Shown: positions 51,886 through 60,257 of the stretch, piece by piece | Position numbering within the stretch: the first letter of the stretch is position 1 | How the letters are laid out: each line of letters starts with the position of its first letter | Assembly: GCF_003060825.1 (NCBI RefSeq) | Contig: NZ_CP028922.1 | Coordinates: 1,040,501 to 1,104,500 of the forward strand | Direction of reading: 5' to 3' | DNA from: Paenibacillus sp. CAA11 | Lineage (GTDB): Bacteria > Bacillota > Bacilli > Paenibacillales > Paenibacillaceae | Length of the DNA: 64,000 nt | Translations under genes and position numbers: made by a program | The notes under the pieces: model-generated | What the model saw: only the letters and a program-made list of their open reading frames with translations | What the model was told of the DNA's origin: nothing | The model's database searches: none

Positions 51886-53742
51886 ATGAGCAATCAGGAC
51901 AATTACCGCTTTCAAGTGAATTTAAGCGGCATGATAAATATTTTATCTAATCATCTATACAGCAACCCTAAGGTTTACTTACGGGAAGTTCTTCAGAATG
52001 CAATTGATGCAGTAACCGCTAGGAAGAAACTCGATTCGTCCTACGAAGGGCGGATTAATATTGAGCTATCCGGCTCCGGCAGTGGGGCTACCTTAATCAT
52101 TGAAGATAACGGCGTAGGACTCAATGAAGCGGAGGTCCATGAGTTTCTGGCGATGATCGGACAGTCCTCCAAGCGAGGAGCGACGGATGTTCTGGTCCAG
52201 GAGACCTCGTTCATCGGACGCTTTGGCATCGGCCTGTTATCCTGCTTCATGGTCAGTGATGAGATCGTTATGCTGACGCAATCCGCCAAGGGGGGACCAT
52301 CGTTGGAATGGCGGGGCAATCCTGACGGTACCTACAGCATTCGTCATCTAGAGCAATCGCTTGAGCCAGGCACCAAGGTATTCCTTCGCTGCAAGCCGGA
52401 CTGCGAGATGTATTATGATCCCGAGAATTTGGAGAAGTGGCTGTATGATTATGGAGCCTTGCTCCCGTATCCGATTCAGCTGCAGACCGCGCAGATGACC
52501 AAGGTCGTCAATCACGATCGGCCAATCTGGCTGTCCCAGCCTGAGCTGGCTCGCAGCTGCAGGGACGAAGTGCTGGAGTTCGGAAACAAGCTGCTCGGCG
52601 AGCGATTCCATGATTTTATTCCGCTGCAGACAGCGACAGGACGCACGGGAGGCATTGCCTTCATTCTCCCTCAGGCAGTTAATCTGAACGCCAAGAAGTC
52701 GCACCGGGTATATTTGAAGCACATGCTGGTATCTGATAAAGCGGAGAATATTTTGCCGGACTGGGCTTTCTTCGTGAAATGTCTCGTATGGACTGACGAA
52801 CTCCAGCCTACGGCATCCCGCGAGCATTTCTATGAGAACGAGACGCTGGAACAGGTTCGCACAGAGCTCGGTGAGTCTATTCGCAGTGAGCTGATGCGCA
52901 TGGCGGAGACAGATCCTGACCGGCTGCAGAATATTATCCGGCTGCATGCTCTGTCTATGAAGGCTTTGGCCGCAGAGGATGTGGAGTTCTACCGGATCAT
53001 TTACCGCTGGCTGCCGTTTGAGAGCACTTATGGACGGCGCAGCTTGGGTGAGCTGCTGAAGGAAGTGAAGGAAGGCAGATCGCTTTATTTCACCTATACC
53101 CTGGATGAGTACCGTCAAATTACCCATGTAGCTGCTGCACAGGCCATGCTGGTTATTAACGGCGGATATGTGTACGATACAGAGCTGCTCTCTCGGCTGC
53201 CGGAGGTTCATCCAAGCGTAAATGCAGAGCGCCTGCTGCCAGAGGATGTATCCCTTTCCTTCACGGATATTACGCCAGAGGAGCGCTTGCAGCTGTATGA
53301 GCTGACACGCATCGCGGACGCGGCGCTGCAGCGGTTCCGCTGCCAGGTGCAAGTTAGACGGTTCAAGCCGGCCGATCTACCGGCCCTGTTCACCTTGTCC
53401 CAGGAGTCATCCAGCCTTCGTTCCCTGGAAAAGGCAGAGGAAGTAAGCACGCCGGCTTTCTCTTCTGTGTTAAGCAGCCTGACCGGCAAGTTTGAGGAGT
53501 CGGCTTATGCTACTCTTTACCTGAACCTAGATAACCCGGTGGTGTCGCGAATCTTCCAGCCGCAGCATGCTCAGATGCTGGTGGTTGCCGTAGAGATGCT
53601 TTACGTCAATTCGCTGATGTTGGGACACTATCCGATGAGCCGTGCAGAGATGGGTGTACTGAACCAAGGGATTTTGCAATTTATGGAGTGGGGATTGTCG
53701 GCTAATGCGAATAACAATACAGCTCATGGAGGTCAAGAATAA
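51886..53742 (+). CDS. Divergent HSP90-family chaperone
   Basis: A 618-residue GHKL ATPase of the HSP90 superfamily. The N-terminal domain has Glu34 and Asn38 in REVLQNAIDAV, EDNGVGL (73-79) and GRFGIGLLSCFMV (about 111-123). The middle-domain catalytic-loop region DELQPTASREHFYE is also present. The C-terminal third differs from classic HtpG. It forms a translationally coupled pair (TAATG overlap) with a TPR protein, a known arrangement for a second bacterial HSP90 subfamily whose clients are not described as far as I know. AAAGGAGAG precedes the ATG. Confidence 0.9.
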   Translation: MSNQDNYRFQVNLSGMINILSNHLYSNPKVYLREVLQNAIDAVTARKKLDSSYEGRINIELSGSGSGATLIIEDNGVGLNEAEVHEFLAMIGQSSKRGATDVLVQETSFIGRFGIGLLSCFMVSDEIVMLTQSAKGGPSLEWRGNPDGTYSIRHLEQSLEPGTKVFLRCKPDCEMYYDPENLEKWLYDYGALLPYPIQLQTAQMTKVVNHDRPIWLSQPELARSCRDEVLEFGNKLLGERFHDFIPLQTATGRTGGIAFILPQAVNLNAKKSHRVYLKHMLVSDKAENILPDWAFFVKCLVWTDELQPTASREHFYENETLEQVRTELGESIRSELMRMAETDPDRLQNIIRLHALSMKALAAEDVEFYRIIYRWLPFESTYGRRSLGELLKEVKEGRSLYFTYTLDEYRQITHVAAAQAMLVINGGYVYDTELLSRLPEVHPSVNAERLLPEDVSLSFTDITPEERLQLYELTRIADAALQRFRCQVQVRRFKPADLPALFTLSQESSSLRSLEKAEEVSTPAFSSVLSSLTGKFEESAYATLYLNLDNPVVSRIFQPQHAQMLVVAVEMLYVNSLMLGHYPMSRAEMGVLNQGILQFMEWGLSANANNNTAHGGQE

Positions 53743-54797
53743 TGCATACAACCTATGAAGATTTGATGGAACAGGCGTACAGTCTGCCGGATGGCCGGGC
53801 CAAAGTCGAAGTACTGGAGGAAGCAATCCGTGTAGCGGACAGCATGGGGGATATCGATCTGGGGTATGAAGCCCGCTCCGAACTCGTAGAGACAGCAACT
53901 TTCCACGGCTATCCGATGAAGGCGCTGGTCGCTTTCTCCTGGCAGCTGGGCCAGTTCGACAAAGACCCGGAGCGCTTTGATGATTACAGCCTGTTCTGGT
54001 CCTATAAGTGGATGCTGGATCAAGTCCCATCCTTCCCTGATATCAGCCGTACCCAAATTGAGAATTTACTGGAGGACATGAGAAACCGGTATCGGGAATA
54101 TGGATACAGCGACCGGACGTACTATTACTATCGATTTGTACTCGGAATGAAATATGGAGAAGCAAAGGCGGCGGAACCCTATTTGAAGAAGTTCCAGGAG
54201 ATGGAGCCGGATGATATGAGCAATTGCCAGGCTTGCGAACAGGACCAGCTGGTGGAATTTCAGACCATGCTCGGAAATTATGAAGAAGCGTTAAGACTGG
54301 CTAAGCCGATCTTAAAGGGGAGAATGACCTGTGGCGAGGTGCCTCATGTTACGCTAGCTTATCTGTTGAAGCCGCTGTACGATCTCGGACGCTTGGAAGA
54401 AGCGAAGGAATATCACTTGAAAGGATATCGCTTAATCAAAGGGCAGCGGGACTTTCCCGAGCAGTTCGGCCAGCATATCGGTTACTTGACCCTGGTAGAT
54501 CCTATTCGAGCTCTGGAAGTGTTCGAGGAATGCGTAGGGTTGACACTCAACCATGAGAACCCTCATGATAAAATGATTTTTGACGCTTATGCGGCAGGTT
54601 TGTTCAAACGTCTGTCACAGGAAAATGTGAAATTCCAGGTGAAGCTGCCTGTAGAATATCCGCACCCGGAGGAAGCTACCGATGTAGTGCGCCTGTCGAT
54701 GCGTTTTGGCGAGATGGCGATGGATACAGCCCAGAGGCTGGATCAGCGTAACGGCAACAGTTATCATACGAACAGGGTGAAGGATATTATCGGCTGA
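53742..54797 (+). CDS. TPR-like helical repeat protein paired with HSP90
   Basis: A 351-residue all-helical protein with tetratricopeptide-like repeats (for example AKVEVLEEAIRVADSMGDID, NYEEALRLAKPILKG, GRLEEAKEYHLKGYRLIKG). There is no signal peptide. Its ATG overlaps the HSP90 stop by one base, so the two are made together. A co-chaperone or client adaptor is the natural inference, by analogy with eukaryotic TPR co-chaperones of HSP90. The C terminus of this HSP90 lacks an EEVD tail, so contact must differ. Confidence 0.82.
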   Translation: MHTTYEDLMEQAYSLPDGRAKVEVLEEAIRVADSMGDIDLGYEARSELVETATFHGYPMKALVAFSWQLGQFDKDPERFDDYSLFWSYKWMLDQVPSFPDISRTQIENLLEDMRNRYREYGYSDRTYYYYRFVLGMKYGEAKAAEPYLKKFQEMEPDDMSNCQACEQDQLVEFQTMLGNYEEALRLAKPILKGRMTCGEVPHVTLAYLLKPLYDLGRLEEAKEYHLKGYRLIKGQRDFPEQFGQHIGYLTLVDPIRALEVFEECVGLTLNHENPHDKMIFDAYAAGLFKRLSQENVKFQVKLPVEYPHPEEATDVVRLSMRFGEMAMDTAQRLDQRNGNSYHTNRVKDIIG

Positions 54798-54844
54798 TCG
54801 TATTTTTCGAGGCTTAACTATAATTGCACTATAATACTACGTAT

Positions 54845-54892
54845 AACTGCCGGAAGAGCAATAGAGTCTTCCGGCAGTTGTTATTAGGCCCA
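54845..54892 (+). terminator. Hairpin behind the HSP90/TPR pair
   Basis: AACTGCCGGAAGA pairs perfectly with TCTTCCGGCAGTT, followed by a weak T-rich tail (GTTATT). Confidence 0.7.
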
Positions 54893-54928
54893 GTCTGTTC
54901 TGGGCAGCGTTCTATAGGGGCGGTGTAC

Positions 54929-55756
54929 ATGATGACCATAAGGATCAAATACTTATCGAAGGAGCCCGCAGAGTTCCTGGGATATACCACAGCAGTCCGT
55001 GGAGACGGCCCGGTAGCCCATACGGTGCTTCCTATCTACTTTGGTGAGGTCACAGGCCTTGGCGATGAGCTGGATGCTTTGATTGTTACCTCGGATTTGC
55101 AGGGGACGGCCGAAACAAAGCAGGGAGACCGCTTGCTCGGAGAGATCCTGCCGGATTTCCTGGCGGTTCTGCTTGGTGTGGAGAAGCCAGATCTAGAACT
55201 TGAGCGGATGGCCGTACTGCTATGCGGCGATTTATATGCCGATCCGCAGCATATGGGCTCCAGCGGAGATCCTCTGCCTGTATGGCGGGCGTTCGGACAG
55301 AACTTCGGCAGGGTGATCGGCGTTAACGGCAATCACGATCTGGTGGATGATGCAGGGGTTCGTGAGCTCACGGAGGCACAGGATATGGTGTACTTTCATT
55401 CGCCAGGCTGCGTGAAGGTGCAGCAGCTGCCCATTGCGGGATTAAGCGGCATTCCAGGCCGGACCGACAAGCCTAACCGGATGGTGGAGGAAGATTATAT
55501 CCAGGTGCTGAAATCCCTGCTGAAGAAGGGCCCAGAGCTTGTGCTGCTGCACCAGTGTCCAGCGGTTCCAGAGGCAGGCTGTGCCGGGCATTGGGGGACC
55601 CGGGAAGTGATCGAGAAGGCAGAGCCCACATTGATTTGCTGTGGACATGTTCATTGGGGTCAGCCGTTAGTGGAGCTGGATAATAGGACTCAAATTCTGA
55701 ATGCTGACGGGCGGGTCTTTATATTGGTGAACTCTAAGCACACAGGAGGACAATAA
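54929..55756 (+). CDS. Metallophosphoesterase
   Basis: A 275-residue calcineurin-like phosphoesterase. Metal-site motifs are VTSDLQG (Asp), LCGDLY, GVNGNHD and CCGHVHWGQP. The active core spans about 45-260. The ATG at 54929 has AGGGGCGG ahead, and the frame is open to 54824 inside the hairpin of the upstream unit, which rules the longer start out. The stop is two bases before the zinc-ribbon gene, so the two are an operon. The substrate is unknown. The hairpin before it means it is transcribed separately from HSP90/TPR or by readthrough. Confidence 0.88.
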   Translation: MMTIRIKYLSKEPAEFLGYTTAVRGDGPVAHTVLPIYFGEVTGLGDELDALIVTSDLQGTAETKQGDRLLGEILPDFLAVLLGVEKPDLELERMAVLLCGDLYADPQHMGSSGDPLPVWRAFGQNFGRVIGVNGNHDLVDDAGVRELTEAQDMVYFHSPGCVKVQQLPIAGLSGIPGRTDKPNRMVEEDYIQVLKSLLKKGPELVLLHQCPAVPEAGCAGHWGTREVIEKAEPTLICCGHVHWGQPLVELDNRTQILNADGRVFILVNSKHTGGQ

Positions 55757-55758
55757 TT

Positions 55759-56379
55759 ATGCATCGGTTTGTTGATGAACTGGGCAATCGTTTCTCATAT
55801 GAGTATATTTTGTATCACGGGGGGCGGATTGACACCGTATGTCCTGTCTGTCGATCCCTTGCTCATGTATATAAGGAAGAGACGGGAGAGGCGGCTGCTA
55901 GATGTACCAAGTGCACTTATCGTGCTGCAGAGGAGCCGTCTTACCGTTATTCGGCCAATGGGGTATGCAGCAAGTGCGCACTGTGGTTTAACGAAGAACT
56001 GCTGGATAAGAGGCAGTTCACACAGAAGTATGTTCATCACCTCTGCCCGCACTGCTCCAGCTTGAACCAGGTGTCTGTTCACAGAGTTCCCACCTATCGT
56101 TCTTACCATGGGGAGATCCGGCAGGGAAGAGAGCCGATCTTCAAGCTGGAGCTGTATTTTCTTGCTTACTTCAAGGGAAAGCCCGTCTGGGCGATGAACC
56201 GGGAACATTTGAATTATCTGCTCGCTTACATCTCCGCGGACATTCGTCAGAAGCCGACCGGCCCGGTTAAGCGGACACCCTCCTATTCCTTGCCGAAGTA
56301 TATGAAGGAAGCCAAGAACAGGGAGGCTATGGTGAAGATTCTGAACCAATTGCAGCGTAAAGGGGTATTGCAGGCTTAA
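55759..56379 (+). CDS. Double zinc-ribbon protein of unknown function
   Basis: A 206-residue basic protein with four CxxC knuckles: CPVC and CTKC (residues 28-52) and CSKC and CPHC (about 70-97), forming two zinc ribbons. A C-terminal helical half (about 120-206) resembles nothing I know. AGGAGG lies in the end of the phosphoesterase gene. It is probably nucleic-acid or protein binding, and the operon with a phosphoesterase hints at a shared substrate. Confidence 0.75.
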   Translation: MHRFVDELGNRFSYEYILYHGGRIDTVCPVCRSLAHVYKEETGEAAARCTKCTYRAAEEPSYRYSANGVCSKCALWFNEELLDKRQFTQKYVHHLCPHCSSLNQVSVHRVPTYRSYHGEIRQGREPIFKLELYFLAYFKGKPVWAMNREHLNYLLAYISADIRQKPTGPVKRTPSYSLPKYMKEAKNREAMVKILNQLQRKGVLQA

Positions 56380-56411
56380 TAGCGATGCACATAAGGAATG
56401 GGTGAGTAGCA

Positions 56412-56807
56412 ATGAACTTACAGCGCAGGTTATTGTATTTAGGGGCCTTTGTACTGTGCATGATGCTGGGACTGGGATCAAGAGCATTCCAGGATGGTAT
56501 GCCTTTTTTTATCAAGGAGCATGCAGGAGATGCCCTGTGGGCCGGTATGGTTTACTTTGGTTTTAGAGTTCTGCTTGTCAAGCGCAGCTTCCAGGCTGCA
56601 GCGGGAGGGAGTCTGATCTTCTGCTTTGCTATAGAGTTCGGCCAGCTGTACCAAGCGGATTGGCTGAACAGCCTGCGCTTAACCGTACTCGGTGCGCTGA
56701 TTCTTGGAAGAGGCTTTCTGGCCGCCGATTTAGCCCGTTATATGGCAGGAATTGCGCTGGCCTGGGGAGTGGACTACTTTATTTTAAAGCGAATGTTCAG
56801 AGCTTAA
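56412..56807 (+). CDS. DUF2809 family membrane protein
   Basis: A 131-residue membrane protein with four helices. The pattern GLGSRAF ... KEHAGDALWAGMVYF ... and FAIEFGQLYQADW matches DUF2809 proteins. The function is unknown. It starts 32 bases after the zinc-ribbon gene with GGGTGAG as a weak ribosome site, and is followed at once by another membrane protein, so it probably belongs to the same transcript. Confidence 0.82.
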   Translation: MNLQRRLLYLGAFVLCMMLGLGSRAFQDGMPFFIKEHAGDALWAGMVYFGFRVLLVKRSFQAAAGGSLIFCFAIEFGQLYQADWLNSLRLTVLGALILGRGFLAADLARYMAGIALAWGVDYFILKRMFRA

Positions 56808-56829
56808 GTTCAGCAGGAGGTGCTTTCTC

Positions 56830-57471
56830 TTGGGAGAGCTGGATGATTTGAAGGAACGCTCAAGGATTACCTACCGGACGGCAGTCGCTATTGCACTTAT
56901 TGGCTCTTTGCCTTTATTGCTCTTTGAAGTCTTGAAGTGGGACATCTTCGGGAATATCACCCCTGTTGTATCCCCTATGCTTGGGATTTTGCTGTATCTT
57001 CTATTTGCATTTTGCCTGTTAGGAGTGATCATCTATGCAGTGCGGGGACGAGGCTGGAGGCGGTGGCTTCCGGGTCTTATCTGTCTGTTCACTTTACTGA
57101 TCGTATGGATGGTACCTTTCACGGCACTTACGATCCGGCTGGATTACTCCCTGCACAAGGCGCAGCGGCAAGAGGCCGTAAGCTGGGTACAGCAGGAAGC
57201 CGCCAAGCGACCAGGCATGGCAGCGGAGGGTACACTCCTACAGCTTCCCAAAGACTATGAGGGCCTGTCCAAGGGCGGCAATGAAGTGTATGTTCACAGC
57301 ATCGGCGGGAGAATGCTAGTTGTATTTTATACCTTCCGGGGCGTGCTGGACAATTATTCAGGCTTTGTCTATGTCAGTGACGGATCAAGCCCTCAGGACG
57401 GCGACCTTGGAACTCATATCATGGAAACGGTGGAGCTTGGGGACAGCTGGTATTGGGTGAGCTCTACTTAA
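56830..57471 (+). CDS. Membrane protein with extracytoplasmic domain, unknown
   Basis: A 213-residue protein with three membrane helices (about 18-33, 45-70, 82-103), then a soluble C-terminal domain of about 110 residues (LHKAQRQEAVSWVQQEAA ... SGFVYVSDGSSPQDGD). It starts at TTG with AGGAGG nine bases ahead. I recognise no family. It is the last intact gene of the run. Confidence 0.75.
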   Translation: MGELDDLKERSRITYRTAVAIALIGSLPLLLFEVLKWDIFGNITPVVSPMLGILLYLLFAFCLLGVIIYAVRGRGWRRWLPGLICLFTLLIVWMVPFTALTIRLDYSLHKAQRQEAVSWVQQEAAKRPGMAAEGTLLQLPKDYEGLSKGGNEVYVHSIGGRMLVVFYTFRGVLDNYSGFVYVSDGSSPQDGDLGTHIMETVELGDSWYWVSST

Positions 57472-57486
57472 GGGGAGATAGGGTGT

Positions 57487-57561
57487 ATGGCAAAATTTTT
57501 TCTGCAAATGTCCGGATATCCCGGATCAGGAAAGTCTACCTTGATGTTTAAAGTTATTTAA
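57487..57561 (+). pseudogene. P-loop kinase, truncated to its first 24 codons
   Basis: MAKFFLQMSGYPGSGKSTLM is a textbook start of a small predicted P-loop kinase (Walker A GYPGSGKST). Three codons later a TAA ends it and no continuation is found in any frame before the terminator at 57606. The rest of the gene, normally about 150 residues or more, is deleted. Confidence 0.75.
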
Positions 57562-57605
57562 CGTTAGTGAACGTGACGCATTCTAGAATACAATCGGAGT
57601 TCATA

Positions 57606-57647
57606 GAAAACGGACTGTTTGGAAAATAAACAGTCCGTTTTCTCTAT
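57606..57647. terminator. Bidirectional terminator
   Basis: AAAACGGACTGTTT pairs perfectly with AAACAGTCCGTTTT. A tracts and T tracts on both sides let it serve the plus-strand run and the minus-strand coat gene. Confidence 0.88.
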
Positions 57648-57661
57648 GTGTAAATTCCATT

Positions 57662-58156
57662 TTACATCGACAAGGCCCGCTGTACATTCTGCACGTCAAC
57701 AGCAAGCAGCTGGTCCAGGTTATAGGAAGGATAATAGCCGCGCTGCAGCATGAAGTAGAAGATATCGGCATGCAGCTTAATGGCTCCGTTGATTTGCTTG
57801 GTCAGCACCTCCCGCAGCTGCGGAGTAGCTGTCTCGGTAATGGCGATCGCGTAGTTTCTCACGTTGGTCTTAGCCAAGCCAAGCAAGTCCCCGGCAAAAA
57901 AGCTGGTTTCAGGGTCCGGTGCCAGGTGATCGCGAGCCATAGAAGGGTGAGGTGCCTTGGGATAGAAGGCGAGGAGCTCCCGCAGGTTATTCTCAAGTGC
58001 TTGAATGGCTTGGATGTACAAGCCTCTCAGTGCCGGGTCGCGTACTTCTTTGACGGAGCGTTTGAGCTTCATCAGGCCGTTGGCCTGAAAAGCAACCAGC
58101 TCATGCATATCCAGCGTTTCATGCCAAGCCAGATGCGGATAGTGGGTCATAGTCAT
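57662..58156 (-). CDS. Spore coat protein, CotF-like
   Basis: A 164-residue helical protein of the CotF-like coat family. The first helix [20 protein letters not shown] and the segment [17 protein letters not shown] are characteristic, and the second half carries [25 protein letters not shown] lies about 12 bases before the ATG. It is expected in the spore coat from mother-cell expression. No convincing sigma-E or sigma-K promoter could be assigned upstream. It is a single gene. Confidence 0.82.
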   Translation of the reverse strand: MTMTHYPHLAWHETLDMHELVAFQANGLMKLKRSVKEVRDPALRGLYIQAIQALENNLRELLAFYPKAPHPSMARDHLAPDPETSFFAGDLLGLAKTNVRNYAIAITETATPQLREVLTKQINGAIKLHADIFYFMLQRGYYPSYNLDQLLAVDVQNVQRALSM

Positions 58157-58267
58157 TATTTATAGATTCCTCCCGTAAGTGGTAAGCGGCAAATGATAAA
58201 TGCCTATGCCCATACTGTATTCACTTAGGAAGCGGCGGGTTACAATCCAGAAGGAAATAACGTTACG

Positions 58268-58972
58268 TTATGAAACGGAATTATGGGGATGGCGTTCTTC
58301 CTTAGTGAACAGGATGAATGAGCCTGCCAGCACGATGGCAGCCCCCCAGACTGCTTTGGCACCAACATGGAGGGTGAATAGACCGCCAATGACGGCTCCC
58401 CCAATGAAGAAGAGAATGATCGTCCCATAGCGGATCGCGCGCATGGCCGAGAGGGGGTCTTTTTGCATGAACGCTGAAAAGGCCTCCTGAGAAGCTGAAC
58501 GCAGGTTACCCGTACACATGGTTGAAGCGTATGGAGAATCTATGAGTTTGCGGAAAGCGGAAACCTGAAGGGAAGCGACAAATGAAATCGTGACCGTAAC
58601 GACGATGTTAGGTACACTGTCCGGTACAAAGCCTATGGCGAACAGAATGAGGCTTTCTGTGATCAGGATGGCGCGGGCAAAATCAAAGGCTGATCGGTGT
58701 GTCGAATGCTTCTTGATCATTTCGGCAACGATCACCCCGAGAATGAAGGCGATAATCGGCGGGATTTGAATGAGAGCCTTGCTCCAATTTCCTTCGGCTG
58801 CTCCTACGGCAAGGAGCACGATATTGCCGGTCTGAGCATTGGCGAACACGCCGTCCCTGCCTACAAACGTATAAGCGTCCAGGTAACCGCCGACGATGGC
58901 CAGCAGAATGCCTAGACGCAGGGATTCTGTAGTAATTTTGTGCAGGTGCATCATTTGTTTGATTGTATTCAT
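58268..58972 (-). CDS. DUF1275 (YoaK-like) membrane protein
   Basis: A 234-residue membrane protein with six helices. IVGGYLDAYTFVGRDGVFAN then AQTGNIVLL is the DUF1275 hallmark. ASTMCTGNLRSA repeats the motif in the second half. The function is unknown, and a transporter is suspected for the family. AAAGGAG is about 11 bases before the ATG at 58972, and the longer frame to 59002 would start inside that ribosome site. Confidence 0.88.
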   Translation of the reverse strand: MNTIKQMMHLHKITTESLRLGILLAIVGGYLDAYTFVGRDGVFANAQTGNIVLLAVGAAEGNWSKALIQIPPIIAFILGVIVAEMIKKHSTHRSAFDFARAILITESLILFAIGFVPDSVPNIVVTVTISFVASLQVSAFRKLIDSPYASTMCTGNLRSASQEAFSAFMQKDPLSAMRAIRYGTIILFFIGGAVIGGLFTLHVGAKAVWGAAIVLAGSFILFTKEERHPHNSVS

Positions 58973-59146
58973 AGCTGTAAAATCTCCTTTCACAAAAAGC
59001 ACCGTACCATTATAGCACTTTCCTAAAAATCATGACTGAGAAATGGATCACTTTAAAGGGCTTAATCACAGGAAAGCTGGAACAGAAGCTTTTTATTTTT
59101 TGGGTGATTAAAGGGATTGCAAAAGGCTATTTTTGATGGTAACATT

Positions 59147-59176
59147 TTGATAATATCAGTTTGATACTATTATAAA
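59147..59176 (+). promoter_or_regulatory. Sigma-A promoter of the SPFH/NAD-kinase-like pair
   Basis: TTGATA (59147-59152), an 18-base spacer and TATAAA (59171-59176), 26 bases before the first ATG. Confidence 0.6.
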
Positions 59177-59201
59177 TCCACAAATCTACGAAAGCGAGGT
59201 T

Positions 59202-60257
59202 ATGATGATGTTCGGATTCAAGTATGTAAAGTTTCAGCCTAGTGAGTATGTGATGAAGATGAAGAAGGGCCGAGTGGTACAGGAAGGGGTGGGACTGTCG
59301 TTCTACTATTATGAGCCGACTACATCAGTCGTGGTTGTTCCCGTCTCCTCGATCGATGTTCCGTTCATGTTCGAAGAGATAACGAGCGATTATCAGACGG
59401 TTACCGTGCAAGGACAGCTGACCTATAGGATTGTGGATTATCGCACAACAGCCCAAATTTTGAACTACACTTACAATTTGAAGAAGAATCAATATTTGTC
59501 GGACGATCCTGGCAGGCTGGCCCAGCGGGTCATAAATATCGCCAAAGTACTGATGAAGAAGCAGCTGGAACAGATGCCTCTGCGGGAAGCCATTCAGTCT
59601 AGCGAGCGGCTGGCTAGAAGCATCACAACCGAAATTGGCAACAACGAAGAGCTGAGCAAGCTGGGCATTGAATTAATGGGGCTGTCCATTCTAGCTGTCC
59701 TTCCGAATAAGGAAACCCAGCGGGCTCTTGAGGCACAGGCCCGGGAGGAGATTTTGCGGCAGGCTGACGAGGCGCTGTACGAGCGGCGCAACGCTTCCAT
59801 TCAGCAGGAACGCCTTGTGAAGGAGAATGAGCTGAATACGGAAATTGCCGTGGAGACGAAGAAGAAGCAGATTCGCGAGACACAGCTTGATGCAGAAGCA
59901 GCCGTGAAGCAGAAGCAGAACCAGATGCGTGAAGAGCAGCTGGCATTTGATACAGCTATGGAAGATAAGAAGCAGCAGCTCATCGAGCTGGCTGTCGCGA
60001 ACAAGAAGGCGGAGGCCGATGCCAAAGCATACGAACTCGGAGCCGTAATGAGATCGCTCCAAGGGGTTGAACCCGGTGTTCTGCAGGCGATGGCTAACCT
60101 TGGCATGAAGCCGGATAAGCTGATTGCAATAGCCTTTCAGGAGCTGGCGGAGAATGCGCAGAAGATCGGCCAGCTTAACATTACCCCTGATCTGCTGCAG
60201 GGCCTGATGGCTGACGGAGGTGCCGCAGCTGGAGCAAGAAATGGAGCAGGACGATGA
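59202..60257 (+). CDS. SPFH/band 7 protein without membrane helix
   Basis: A 351-residue SPFH protein (domain about 10-190) followed by a long charged coiled coil (about 190-285; EEILRQADEALYERRN, ETKKKQIRETQLDAEAAVKQ) and a Gly/Ala tail. There is no membrane helix, unlike the SPFH protein at 11803, so attachment would be peripheral. It begins with ATGATGATG, so the exact first codon is unsure. Its stop overlaps the start of the NAD-kinase-like gene (ATGA), indicating a joint function. Confidence 0.87.
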   Translation: MMMFGFKYVKFQPSEYVMKMKKGRVVQEGVGLSFYYYEPTTSVVVVPVSSIDVPFMFEEITSDYQTVTVQGQLTYRIVDYRTTAQILNYTYNLKKNQYLSDDPGRLAQRVINIAKVLMKKQLEQMPLREAIQSSERLARSITTEIGNNEELSKLGIELMGLSILAVLPNKETQRALEAQAREEILRQADEALYERRNASIQQERLVKENELNTEIAVETKKKQIRETQLDAEAAVKQKQNQMREEQLAFDTAMEDKKQQLIELAVANKKAEADAKAYELGAVMRSLQGVEPGVLQAMANLGMKPDKLIAIAFQELAENAQKIGQLNITPDLLQGLMADGGAAAGARNGAGR

